Source of the DNA: a virus
Length of the DNA: 29,770 nt
IMG/VR virus record: IMGVR_UViG_3300020312_000307
Span: 1 to 29,770 of that record
Strand: one strand, 5' to 3'
Numbering within the stretch: the first letter of the stretch is position 1; each line of letters begins with the position of its first letter. This document shows, one piece after another, positions 23,159 through 29,301 of this stretch. The notes under the pieces are model-generated. The model had not been told where the DNA came from. It did no database searches and was given only the letters and a program-made list of their open reading frames with translations. The position numbers were made by a program, and so were the translations under genes.

Positions 23159-24227
23159 ATAATTCTGCTTTCTTTCCTGTAAATTCTTCCCATCTCTTTA
23201 CTATTACATCACAATAATGAGGATCAAGTTCCATACCATAACACTTTCTATTAGTTTTTTCACAAGCTATTAATGTTGAGCCACTACCAAGAAATAAATC
23301 TAATATATTGCTTGGGTTACTATTTTTTATTGCCCTTAAACATAAATCAACAGGCTTTTGTGTTGGGTGAATATATTTAGTGTCTTTTTTAACCTCCCAA
23401 ACATCAGAATCTGAACCACTAAAATCTCCTTTGTAAAAACACACTTCATATTGTCCTCTATAGCCTTTGCCTAAACCAAAATTATTTTTATACCATACAA
23501 TTATATCTCTTGGCTCAAAATTTATATCAACTAAATTATAAATTCTTCCCCATACATATATTTCTTTTACATCAGGAATAGAAGAATAAAATGGAGTTAC
23601 ATCTAAATTATCTCCCATCAACCTCATCTTTTTTCTTCCACCATAACCACCTAAACCATATGGAGGGTCGGTATATACCATATCTGCCTTATTACCATCC
23701 ATAAGTAAATCTACATCTTCCTTTTTTGTAGCATCACCACATAAAAGTCTATGCTCACCCAATATCCACAAATCACCTAATTTAGTAACTGCTTCTTCTA
23801 CTTCAGGGATTTCATCATCATCAATATTGCCCTCTTTATCTTCATCAGGTGCAAAGCCTACCAATTCATCATCACTAAATCCCCAATCCTTTAATTCATC
23901 CATATCAAATAAATCAGCCAATATATCATAATCCCATTCACCTGTATTTTTATTTAATCTAACATTCAATTCTCGTTCTTCATCTAATGTTAAATCAACC
24001 TCTACACAAGGCACTTCTTCAATGCCAAGCGATTCAGCTACTCTTGTTCGCTGATGACCACCAATTATAATATTTTTTCTGTCTTTATTTTTATTTATAA
24101 TAACAGGATCAACCAAGCCAAAACGTTGTATAGAATCTTTTAATTGTTTAAATTGTTCTTTTTTTAACTGTCTTGGATTGTATTCTGCACTAATTAATTC
24201 TTTTATATTTTTAGTTATTACCTGCAT
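23136..24227 (-). CDS. ParB/sulfiredoxin-like domain fused to DPPY DNA methyltransferase, 363 aa
   Basis: Residues 1-95 match the ParB N-terminal/sulfiredoxin-like nuclease-type domain: a YNPRQLK start, IQRFGLVDPVIIN, then IIIGGHQRTRVAESLG with GGHQR at 56-60. After a linker (to about 150) comes an amino-methyltransferase domain with DPPY at 187-190 (catalytic motif), HPTQKP at 286-291 and the SAM-binding FLGSGST at 311-317. DPPY before FxGxG is the order of beta-class enzymes, which methylate adenine N6 or cytosine N4. Phage versions protect DNA from restriction or mark it for packaging. It overlaps the RusA-like gene and the TerS gene. No paired endonuclease is seen beside it, so it is probably an orphan. 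Confidence 0.88.
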   Translation of the reverse strand: MQVITKNIKELISAEYNPRQLKKEQFKQLKDSIQRFGLVDPVIINKNKDRKNIIIGGHQRTRVAESLGIEEVPCVEVDLTLDEERELNVRLNKNTGEWDYDILADLFDMDELKDWGFSDDELVGFAPDEDKEGNIDDDEIPEVEEAVTKLGDLWILGEHRLLCGDATKKEDVDLLMDGNKADMVYTDPPYGLGGYGGRKKMRLMGDNLDVTPFYSSIPDVKEIYVWGRIYNLVDINFEPRDIIVWYKNNFGLGKGYRGQYEVCFYKGDFSGSDSDVWEVKKDTKYIHPTQKPVDLCLRAIKNSNPSNILDLFLGSGSTLIACEKTNRKCYGMELDPHYCDVIVKRWEEFTGKKAELYGKTEEV

Positions 24228-24585
24228 CTAACTCCTTATCAAATGGATGCCTTATTATTTCAGTTCTTTCTTCTTTATCTCTAATCTGTTCTTTTAAAGG
24301 TCTATGTATAAATTCAGGAGCATCATCCCAAATTAATTTATTTCTTACACAAGCATCTAAAATCAACTTTAAATCTAAATTATCATAATCTAATAATCTT
24401 TTTCTATATGATATTATTTCTATTCTAAACTTTTCTTTTTCTTTTGCTTTTCTTATTTCTAATTCCTGCATCTGTTGTGCAACCATATATGTATATTTAT
24501 CTTTTAATCGTGCTTTAGCTGCCCAATGCAATCTATCTATCTGATTCCTTGATTTAATTCTTATAGGTAAAACCATCTTTTCCAT
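24211..24585 (-). CDS. RusA-like Holliday-junction resolvase, 124 aa
   Basis: The RusA fold signature RKRLLDYDNLDLKLILDACVR occupies about residues 61-81, with acidic residues at D66 and D68, followed by KLIWDDAPEFIH with D87/D88. These positions match the Asp residues that bind metal in RusA. The N-terminal strand (MEKMVLPIRIKSRNQIDRLH) is also typical. The enzyme would cleave branched intermediates produced by recombination-dependent replication or before packaging. It is 124 residues, the normal size. Its ATG overlaps the stop of a 24-residue frame (TAATG), and its end overlaps the methyltransferase start by 17 bases. Confidence 0.8.
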   Translation of the reverse strand: MEKMVLPIRIKSRNQIDRLHWAAKARLKDKYTYMVAQQMQELEIRKAKEKEKFRIEIISYRKRLLDYDNLDLKLILDACVRNKLIWDDAPEFIHRPLKEQIRDKEERTEIIRHPFDKELDAGNN

Positions 24586-24659
24586 TAATAACTACCTGTT
24601 GAATAATAAAATAATGTCAATACAAAGATTAAAAGCATCACAACAACAATCTCACTCAT
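24585..24659 (-). CDS. Tiny membrane peptide, 24 aa
   Basis: ATG at 24659 with GGAG just upstream opens MSEIVVVMLLIFVLTLFYYS plus four residues, stopping at the RusA-like start (TAATG). It is essentially one transmembrane helix. The overlap with both neighbours and the ribosome binding site support translation. The role is unknown; similar micro-proteins may tune membranes or act as regulatory leaders. Confidence 0.5.
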   Translation of the reverse strand: MSEIVVVMLLIFVLTLFYYSTGSY

Positions 24660-24768
24660 CTCTCCACCATTCGAGAACTTTAATCTTCAAAGCTATGTAA
24701 AAAAGCCATAAAGGGATGCTAATTAAAATTCCCTGTACAAATGATGTAAACAAACGATAATAATCCAT
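24652..24768 (-). CDS. Small membrane protein, 38 aa
   Basis: A 38-codon frame starts at ATG 24768 behind a strong AAAGGAGA site that itself overlaps the stop of the preceding frame, and ends at TGA 24652, overlapping the next tiny gene by eight bases. The product starts MDYYRLFTSFVQGILISIPL and continues WLFYIALKIK, one transmembrane segment with a charged tail (VLEWWRDE). The function is unknown. It belongs to a chain of very small, tightly overlapped genes between the replication and packaging modules. Confidence 0.6.
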   Translation of the reverse strand: MDYYRLFTSFVQGILISIPLWLFYIALKIKVLEWWRDE

Positions 24769-24770
24769 AT

Positions 24771-24914
24771 TTATCTCCTTTGTCGTTCATTACCACCTAA
24801 AATATCTTTAAAATAATTGTAATACCACCAACCATTATACTTTCCATTAAAAAACTCTAATTGTTTTTTTCTTCTGTCGTGTGTACTACTTTTTTTGGGT
24901 TTCTTTTTTTCCAA
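24771..24914 (-). CDS. Overlapping ORF: TTG-start gene or -1 frameshift extension
   Basis: A frame reading THDRRKKQLEFFNGKYNG then WWYYNYFKDILGG and NERQRR continues from inside the 3' end of the gene at 24857-25132 to a TAA at 24771-24773. Upstream it is open to TTG 24914 (LEKKKPKKSS), giving a 47-residue protein; AAGAGA lies before this TTG. Alternatively, the upstream gene has A_AAA_AAC in phase at 24869-24863, three codons before its stop, and a -1 slip there would fuse its first 90 residues to this frame (about 120 residues). The Trp/Tyr-rich sequence looks like genuine protein. A single-base sequencing error in the A7 tract is a third explanation. Confidence 0.5.
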   Translation of the reverse strand: MEKKKPKKSSTHDRRKKQLEFFNGKYNGWWYYNYFKDILGGNERQRR

Positions 24915-25132
24915 TATCTATCTCTTGCTTTCTTTTCTATACAGTTATCCTGTATGTTTTTTTCTTTTAAAATATATTCACCTGTTTTAGTAACATAAAA
25001 ATCTTCTTCTTCCCAACTACAAACAAATCCTTCACTATCATAATCTTTTTCAATTCTTGGGTACATACAATTTAAGGTTTCACCTGTGCCAATAGTTACA
25101 GTAAAAGCTATAATCCAAGTACTAAAAAACAT
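24857..25132 (-). CDS. Small protein with hydrophobic N-terminus, 91 aa
   Basis: The first 18 residues (FFSTWIIAFTVTIGTGE) are hydrophobic and could be a signal peptide or membrane anchor; the rest is charged, with LNCMYPRIEKDY, EGFVCSWEEED and DNCIEKKARDRYWKK. Three cysteines (C22, C38, C63) could pair in an oxidising compartment if it is exported. The ATG at 25132 overlaps the stop of the upstream membrane protein (TAATG). The last codons carry an A_AAA_AAC heptamer that could shift into the following frame. No family was recognised; with its upstream neighbour it may form a membrane-linked pair. Confidence 0.6.
   Translation of the reverse strand: MFFSTWIIAFTVTIGTGETLNCMYPRIEKDYDSEGFVCSWEEEDFYVTKTGEYILKEKNIQDNCIEKKARDRYWKKRNPKKVVHTTEEKNN
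24863..24869 (-). promoter_or_regulatory. Candidate -1 frameshift heptamer A_AAA_AAC
   Basis: Reading the gene that starts at 25132, the codons GAA AAA AAC place A_AAA_AAC in the X_XXY_YYZ phase, one sense codon before the TAG stop at 24859-24857. The -1 frame is open for about 33 codons beyond it. No strong downstream stem or pseudoknot is evident by eye, which weakens the case. Confidence 0.35.
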
Positions 25133-25581
25133 TACTTACCACCTTTTTTTAATGGCTTATCATCACCCCAAACAGGATTATCAGGCGTTTTAGAATCTAC
25201 TTTTACACCATTACCACCTATTTTAATTTGATTCCTATCCATTGTAACTTCCATATCTTTTTGATTAGCCTGATCTTGTAAGTGATGTACTAAATCTTTT
25301 GCTACTGTCGCTAATGGATCTTCAGGTGCAGGTGGTGCAACCATACTTGTAAGTACATTAATTAAACCTAATGTAATAGTTGAAATTAAACCTGTAACTA
25401 CTGCTAATTGCGATTCTCCAAGATAATAAGCTGCTGCAATAAGCATACAAGCCATAATTAAAATTGTAGGTACACTAAATACGCCTACCCAAAATCTTAA
25501 CTTATCTATCATTAAACGCCTATCAGACGCTCTTTTTCTTTTTATTTCAGCTATTTCTTCTTTTGTTAGTTTTTGTGTCAT
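25132..25581 (-). CDS. Two-helix membrane protein, 149 aa
   Basis: A basic N-terminus (EIAEIKRKRASDRRLMIDKL) is followed by two predicted transmembrane helices, about residues 32-53 (VGVFSVPTILIMACMLIAAA) and 60-80 (VVTGLISTITLGLINVL), then a soluble acidic-to-basic tail that contains QANQKDMEVTMDRNQIK and ends DDKPLKKGGK. The layout could fit a holin-like or other phage membrane protein, but the long cytoplasmic tail is unusual for a holin. It lies between the replication initiator and the 91-residue protein with a hydrophobic N-terminus. The function is not known; a second candidate holin lies beside the endolysin. Confidence 0.65.
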   Translation of the reverse strand: MTQKLTKEEIAEIKRKRASDRRLMIDKLRFWVGVFSVPTILIMACMLIAAAYYLGESQLAVVTGLISTITLGLINVLTSMVAPPAPEDPLATVAKDLVHHLQDQANQKDMEVTMDRNQIKIGGNGVKVDSKTPDNPVWGDDKPLKKGGK

Positions 25582-25582
25582 A

Positions 25583-26365
25583 CTATAATTTAGCTTTTAT
25601 TTGAGGTTTAGGCAATATTTTTGTCTTGCAACATATGGAATCTTCGTTTGTAGTAGCGTAAAAATCGCTTTTATTGCACTTTTCACAGTATCCTATATAA
25701 GATACCCCTAAAACATCTTTTTTAAATTCTACGCCTATATTTACATCCATTTCATCTTCCCATCTACGATTGTTTAAATATGTAAATGGGTATGGCTGAA
25801 ACTGTTTATCAGGTATCAATTTTAAAAAAGCAGGTAATGTATCCATTATTTTAGTTCTATCTATATCTTTTAAATTGTTCCACTTTTTTTCAACTTTAGA
25901 CTTATCTCCAACTTTTTTATTATATAAATCCCAAAAAACACTAAACTCTATATTTACTTTTTTTTTATTTACTTTCTTTTCTTTTATAGCATTGGGTTCG
26001 CTATGCGTTCGCAATGCGTTCGCATTACGTTTCCATCTTTTCCGAGCAGACTCCCTTGCTTTTTCGCTGCGTTCATCTTTCTGTTTCATACGATTTAATA
26101 ACGATTCTGAATAAAAAATATCATCTTCAATTATAAACAAATCATAGTCCTCTACTAAACTTTTAATGCAATCGCTATGCGTTCGCAATGCAAATGCAAT
26201 GCAATCGTAATCACATTCTAAAGTATAATCAGGTTCATTTCTTAATCGTTCAACTATTGCCCAATATAAACCGTATCCTTCCCATCCTAATTTTGACAAT
26301 AATTTGATTATTTTTGGATCGTGTTGTGCATTAGCATCGTGGCTAAAATAATATGCTTCTTTCAT
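25583..26365 (-). CDS. Replication initiator-like protein (DUF4373 type), 260 aa
   Basis: The N-terminal 100 residues match the Lin1244/Lin1753-like DUF4373 domain (AYYFSHDANAQHDPKIIKLL, then SKLGWEGYGLYWAIVERL), a winged-helix DnaD-like replication module. About 137-205 resembles the helical C-terminal region of phage replication proteins (FWDLYNKKVGDKSKVEKKW, then FTYLNNRRWEDE). The last 40 residues carry a CEKC and a CC pair, possibly a zinc knuckle. The peptide ALRTHS occurs twice (residues 59-64 and 117-122) because a 20-bp DNA repeat is embedded in the gene. The protein may bind these repeats to open DNA, as lambda O does. ATG at 26365; SD is AAAGGAGA. Confidence 0.75.
   Translation of the reverse strand: MKEAYYFSHDANAQHDPKIIKLLSKLGWEGYGLYWAIVERLRNEPDYTLECDYDCIAFALRTHSDCIKSLVEDYDLFIIEDDIFYSESLLNRMKQKDERSEKARESARKRWKRNANALRTHSEPNAIKEKKVNKKKVNIEFSVFWDLYNKKVGDKSKVEKKWNNLKDIDRTKIMDTLPAFLKLIPDKQFQPYPFTYLNNRRWEDEMDVNIGVEFKKDVLGVSYIGYCEKCNKSDFYATTNEDSICCKTKILPKPQIKAKL
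25940..25988. other. Candidate DNA-unwinding AT tract beside iterons
   Basis: The stretch from 25940 to 25988 is almost pure T/A pairs with runs of eight or more T, and lies next to the first iteron copy on the side away from the second. Phage origins of the lambda type place such an AT-rich unwinding region directly next to initiator-binding iterons. In this AT-rich genome such a tract is not rare, so support is modest. Confidence 0.35.
25998..26026. repeat. Iteron-like repeat block 1 inside the initiator gene
   Basis: The 20 bases TCGCTATGCGTTCGCAATGC at 25998-26017 recur exactly at 26172-26191. Directly after, AATGCGTTCGCATT (26013-26026) is a 14-bp dyad (AATGCG/CGCATT around TT), so the block holds two adjacent copies of the unit ATGCGTTCGC. 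The block is markedly GC-richer than its surroundings. In the protein it encodes ALRTHS near residue 117. Repeated, dyad-containing elements inside an initiator gene are typical of phage origins. Confidence 0.6.
26162..26208. repeat. Iteron-like repeat block 2 inside the initiator gene
   Basis: The exact 20-bp copy TCGCTATGCGTTCGCAATGC is at 26172-26191 and is flanked by degenerate units (AATGCAATCG before it; AATGCAAATGCAATGCAATCG-like units after). It encodes ALRTHS at residues 59-64 and is 174 bp from block 1. The run of AATGC units suggests several weaker binding sites on both sides. Confidence 0.55.
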
Positions 26366-26388
26366 TTACTATCTCCTTTTACTATCTC

Positions 26389-27414
26389 TTAATTTATTAA
26401 TTTAATAATTTTATCTCCAACTGCTTTAACTACAGGTACACTAACAGCATTACCTAATTGTTTATATCTTTGTGTATCTGATTGCCCTTCAGTCCAATCA
26501 TCAGGAAATCCTTGTAATCTTTCACATTCTATTGGTGTTAATTTTCTTACAGTAGATTTGTTATACAATCTTAAACAATTATGATGTGGTTCAGTTAATG
26601 TCGGACATATATCTTGTGCCTTTTTATTATATAAATCTAATGCCTTTGTATCATCATAATTTAAATTAAATTTTTCTAAAGTTTTATTTAAAGATTTTTG
26701 TGAAAAATTATATTTTTTATTAATTAACAATGGAACATTTTGTCCACCTGTACCCATAGCTTGTGATAAACAAGGACTATTACCATCTTTTCTTATTCTT
26801 AACCCTTCATCATTTCTGTAATCTGCAATTTTAAAATTTACCTTTTTTATTAAAGTTTTTTTATTGCCTTTTGTGATAGGAAATATTTTTGATCTACCTC
26901 GTTCTCCAAGATGTCCGACAATATATATTCGCTCTCTATTTTGGGGTAACCACCATTTAGTATTAAGTAATTGACATTCAACGGTATAATCAAGGTCGGA
27001 CAAAACTCCATAAATTGTAGCAAATGTTTGTCCATTGTCGTGGTTAAGTAAACCTTTAACATTTTCGAGTACAAAGTATGGGATTGGTTTCCCAATATCT
27101 TTGAAATATCGCAAAATCCGTGCAATTTCAAAAAATAATGTTCCTCTTGTGTCATTGAATCCTTGCCTTTTTCCTGCAATCGAAAACGCTTGGCACGGAA
27201 ATCCTCCACAAAGGATTGTAATGTCACTTGGTAAGTTTTTTGGTTGAACAGTTGTAATGTTTCCGAGTTCTGTTGCATTTGGAAATCTCCTTTTATATTG
27301 TTTAGAAGCATATTTATCTATTTCACTAAAACCAACCCAATCAAACTTAAATCCTGATTGTTCAAGTCCTAAATGAAATCCACCTATGCCACTAAATAAA
27401 TCTAATAACTTCAT
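26389..27414 (-). CDS. C5-cytosine DNA methyltransferase (Dcm type), 341 aa
   Basis: All key motifs are present: LDLFSGIGGFHLG (SAM site, residues 4-16), GGFPCQAFS with catalytic Cys at 74, ENVKGLL at 117-123, QNRERIYIVG at 158-167, and the C-terminal TPIECERLQGFPDDW and QLGNAVSVPV motifs. The variable target-recognition region is about residues 180-290 (DYRNDEGLRIRKDGNSPCLSQ). The enzyme adds a methyl group to C5 of cytosine in a short motif that cannot be predicted. It has the normal size for the family. No cognate endonuclease is next to it. It is preceded by a 37-residue membrane peptide gene (ATGA overlap). Probably a defence-evasion enzyme against host restriction. Confidence 0.9.
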   Translation of the reverse strand: MKLLDLFSGIGGFHLGLEQSGFKFDWVGFSEIDKYASKQYKRRFPNATELGNITTVQPKNLPSDITILCGGFPCQAFSIAGKRQGFNDTRGTLFFEIARILRYFKDIGKPIPYFVLENVKGLLNHDNGQTFATIYGVLSDLDYTVECQLLNTKWWLPQNRERIYIVGHLGERGRSKIFPITKGNKKTLIKKVNFKIADYRNDEGLRIRKDGNSPCLSQAMGTGGQNVPLLINKKYNFSQKSLNKTLEKFNLNYDDTKALDLYNKKAQDICPTLTEPHHNCLRLYNKSTVRKLTPIECERLQGFPDDWTEGQSDTQRYKQLGNAVSVPVVKAVGDKIIKLIN

Positions 27415-27524
27415 TTACTACCTCTTAATATGTAAATTGCAACGCCTATACTAATTATTAATTTAAAAACAAGATCAGATATAGTTGTAATTAAATATAG
27501 TATGTCATATTGCAAATCACTCAT
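27411..27524 (-). CDS. Small membrane peptide between HTH and methyltransferase, 37 aa
   Basis: ATG at 27524 overlaps the HTH gene stop (27521, ATGA) and the frame stops at TGA 27411-27413 overlapping the methyltransferase ATG. The product, MSDLQYDILYLITTISDLVF followed by KLIISIGVAIYILRGSK, is hydrophobic with two short membrane stretches and a basic end. Both junctions are coupled. The function is unknown. It could be a small membrane-acting peptide or only a translational bridge. Confidence 0.55.
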   Translation of the reverse strand: MSDLQYDILYLITTISDLVFKLIISIGVAIYILRGSK

Positions 27525-27718
27525 TCTTCCATCTCTTTTATTGCTTTTTCTATAGGAACATCAAATACTTGTAAACACATTGCAAAATGCTTACCACTAA
27601 TGTTTCTTTTACGATTAAGCCAAGAGTAAACCAATGTATGGCTTACTCCTAACTTTCTCGATAACCAAGCAGGTGTTCGTTCGTTCATTTCTAATAAATA
27701 TTCAAGATACTTAATCAA
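27521..27718 (-). CDS. Cro/CI-type helix-turn-helix DNA-binding protein, 65 aa
   Basis: The whole 65-residue protein is one HTH domain: RTPAWLSRKLGVSHTLVYSWLNRKRNISG (about residues 13-41) has the recognition-helix pattern of the XRE/Cro/CI family, and the following helix carries FAMCLQVFDVP. It is a probable transcription regulator of the phage, possibly of the early operons. The ATG at 27718 overlaps the stop of the preceding SSB-like gene (ATGA). Its DNA target is not known; the palindrome at 1037-1057 is a candidate site for testing. No toxin gene is next to it, so an antitoxin role is less likely. Confidence 0.8.
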   Translation of the reverse strand: MIKYLEYLLEMNERTPAWLSRKLGVSHTLVYSWLNRKRNISGKHFAMCLQVFDVPIEKAIKEMEE

Positions 27719-27972
27719 AATGGTAAACCATCACTCTCTTGTGCTGCAACAGGTCTATTATTTGGATCACCTGAAACATCTTGCTCTTTAGATTGAAAAG
27801 ATAATGATAAAAATGTTTTACCACTATTATTTCCTGTTCTTTTCCAAGCAGATACCCAATATTCTTTCCCATTGATCTCACAACTTCCTGTCATATTTGG
27901 CTTTTTATCTTCAGCGTTTTCTTTTTTATCATTTACAAATAAAACACCTTTTAGGTTATTATCATATTGCAT
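27715..27972 (-). CDS. SSB/DUF736-like small OB-type protein, 85 aa
   Basis: The sequence MQYDNNLKGVLFVNDKKEN, then MTGSCEINGKEYWVSAWKRTG and KTFLSLSFQS, has the beta-strand order and GKEYWVSAW block of DUF736-like proteins, and it ends in ESDGLPF, similar to the acidic DDLPF-type tips of single-strand-binding proteins. A role in binding single-stranded DNA during replication is therefore plausible. The C-terminal third is low complexity (VSGDPNNRPVAAQE). It is preceded by an AAAGGAGAAG site and followed by the HTH gene. The assignment is moderate and by pattern only. Confidence 0.5.
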   Translation of the reverse strand: MQYDNNLKGVLFVNDKKENAEDKKPNMTGSCEINGKEYWVSAWKRTGNNSGKTFLSLSFQSKEQDVSGDPNNRPVAAQESDGLPF

Positions 27973-27988
27973 TTACTTCTCCTTTTTT

Positions 27989-28453
27989 TTATATTAACTT
28001 ATACATTGAATTTAGTGGAACAGCCTTAACAGGCTCTCTTTCATTCTTACCATCAAGACCTCTATCCACAATTTTTACCTCACCTTGCAAGTTATTAACA
28101 TCGCAAATATATATACTGCCATCTATTCGCTGTGTAATAAAATATGCTTTACAGTTAAATCCACAAGCAGCCATCTGTAAATTCACATACTTTCTTGCAT
28201 TTAAATAAGCAAATTGATGATCTTTAATAAATGACGTTTTAAGTTCAGCAAAACCAATTACAGCATTATCTTTTTCCATCCAATAATCTATTGGACTATA
28301 TTTTGCATATCCGTGCAATATAATGCCTTGTGTTTCATACAAAGCATCTGCAACTCTTTTTTCATTTGCTGCATCATTTTCATTATGTTGTAACGCTTTT
28401 GGTTTTCCTGTATTTGGATCAATTCTATCCTGCAATGGTGTTGTTTTTATCAT
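27989..28453 (-). CDS. PD-(D/E)XK nuclease-like protein, 154 aa
   Basis: The catalytic pattern is visible as ENDAANEKRVADAL (Glu31 region), then KYSPIDYW (Asp56), and FAELKTSF (Glu70, Lys72), followed by FAYLNARKYVNLQMAAC. This is the D...ExK layout of PD-(D/E)XK nucleases, and the FAYLNARKY helix resembles that of phage recombination or nicking enzymes in the family. I chose the ATG at 28453 because it follows AGAGGAAT; an upstream ATG at 28483 inside the preceding gene has no ribosome binding site. It lies in a DNA-metabolism cluster beside an SSB-like gene and another PD-(D/E)XK-like gene, suggesting recombination or replication work. Confidence 0.7.
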   Translation of the reverse strand: MIKTTPLQDRIDPNTGKPKALQHNENDAANEKRVADALYETQGIILHGYAKYSPIDYWMEKDNAVIGFAELKTSFIKDHQFAYLNARKYVNLQMAACGFNCKAYFITQRIDGSIYICDVNNLQGEVKIVDRGLDGKNEREPVKAVPLNSMYKLI

Positions 28454-28473
28454 ATATTCCTCTATTATATTTT

Positions 28474-28905
28474 TTAATAACATCTTTTAATTTTTTCTAT
28501 CAAATCTTTATCTACAATAGGATTTTCTAAACATTTATATAATGGCATCTTTTCATTCCCATTTAAACTTACATATTTTAATTTTAAATCTTTGTATTTA
28601 ATGTAGAATACTTTTTTAAGTGGTATAACAACCAAAGCCAATAAATCAAAATCAGATTTTCTATATTCATTTTCTTTATGTTTTATATATGTGTTATTGT
28701 TTTCCTTTTTCAATACCCTTTTTTGCCTTGTAACTCCAAAACTATATGATATTTTGTTTCTACTGTGATAATTTGTTTTTCTTTTAATTGTTGATTTTAC
28801 TTGTATTCTATACATTTTATTTTCTGCATCAAGCATAACTAAATCAAATGGCAAATTTTCTTGCATTTTAAAACAGCTATAGCCTTGTAATATTATATCA
28901 GACAT
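28474..28905 (-). CDS. PD-(D/E)XK endonuclease-like protein (start probably further upstream)
   Basis: Residues 20-40 contain FDLVMLDAENKMYRIQVKST (Asp21, Gln35, Lys37) with DFDLLALVV later, the core of a PD-(D/E)XK family whose members also include intron and resolvase-like nucleases. The family normally begins with a G..GE..V...L...G helix. Upstream of ATG 28905 the frame stays open and reads IGLAGEHIV, which supplies that helix, but contains no ATG, GTG or TTG. Initiation may use a rare codon such as ATT at 28932, after the stop of the preceding gene at 28934-28936. The role is likely in DNA processing or recombination. Confidence 0.6.
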   Translation of the reverse strand: MSDIILQGYSCFKMQENLPFDLVMLDAENKMYRIQVKSTIKRKTNYHSRNKISYSFGVTRQKRVLKKENNNTYIKHKENEYRKSDFDLLALVVIPLKKVFYIKYKDLKLKYVSLNGNEKMPLYKCLENPIVDKDLIEKIKRCY

Positions 28906-28933
28906 AACAATATGCTCACCTGCTAATCCAATA

Positions 28934-29158
28934 TTAAGATTCTTCTTGATTAAAATACGCCTTTTTGATGTTATATAAATAGGTAGGATTGCTATCTTCT
29001 TGTATTTGTTCTATAACTTCTTCAGCGTTTTTTAATCTCTTTTCAATGTTTTTATATATCTTTTCAAGGTTTTCAATTTTTTGCCTAAAACTTAATAATG
29101 AAGCACTCATATTATCTTTCCAATCTTGATATTCTGTAATTCTTTCATTTAATGGCAT
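28934..29158 (-). CDS. Coiled-coil hypothetical protein, 74 aa
   Basis: This 74-residue protein has a long heptad-like helix (SLLSFRQKIENLEKIYKNIE, then KRLKNAEEVIEQIQEDSN) over about residues 19-56, flanked by short polar ends. No catalytic motif, membrane segment or zinc site is seen. The ATG at 29158 overlaps the upstream 47-residue gene (TAATG), and its stop (28934-28936) precedes the nuclease-like gene whose frame reads back into its 3' end. Possibly a dimeric adaptor, but this is inference. Confidence 0.7.
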   Translation of the reverse strand: MPLNERITEYQDWKDNMSASLLSFRQKIENLEKIYKNIEKRLKNAEEVIEQIQEDSNPTYLYNIKKAYFNQEES

Positions 29159-29301
29159 TAGTTTAAATCCTTATCTTTTCTTAAATCAATATCTTTAGTT
29201 ACTATGTAATCAACAAAATATTCAAGTTCATCATCTGTAAATGAATCTATATTTTGAATTACAAATTCAATTAATACTTCTCTAACAGTTAGATACCCCA
29301 T
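29158..29301 (-). CDS. Small acidic protein, 47 aa
   Basis: The ATG at 29301 has GAGGT upstream and lies 13 bases inside the end of the DUF1599-type gene; the frame ends at TAA 29158-29160, overlapping the next gene (TAATG). The product, MGYLTVREVLIEFVIQNIDS, then FTDDELEYFVDYIVTKDIDL, is acidic and helical. No family was recognised. Tight coupling on both sides and the ribosome binding site support it. Confidence 0.65.
   Translation of the reverse strand: MGYLTVREVLIEFVIQNIDSFTDDELEYFVDYIVTKDIDLRKDKDLN

Noticed and set aside
26850-27311. 153-codon open frame overlapping the C5-cytosine methyltransferase gene
   Set aside because: It lies fully inside the methyltransferase, which has every catalytic motif in its own frame; the overlapping frame has no motif or ribosome binding site.
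27897-28208. 103-codon plus-strand frame opposite the nuclease-like gene
   Set aside because: It is antisense to two supported minus-strand genes and has no initiation signals.
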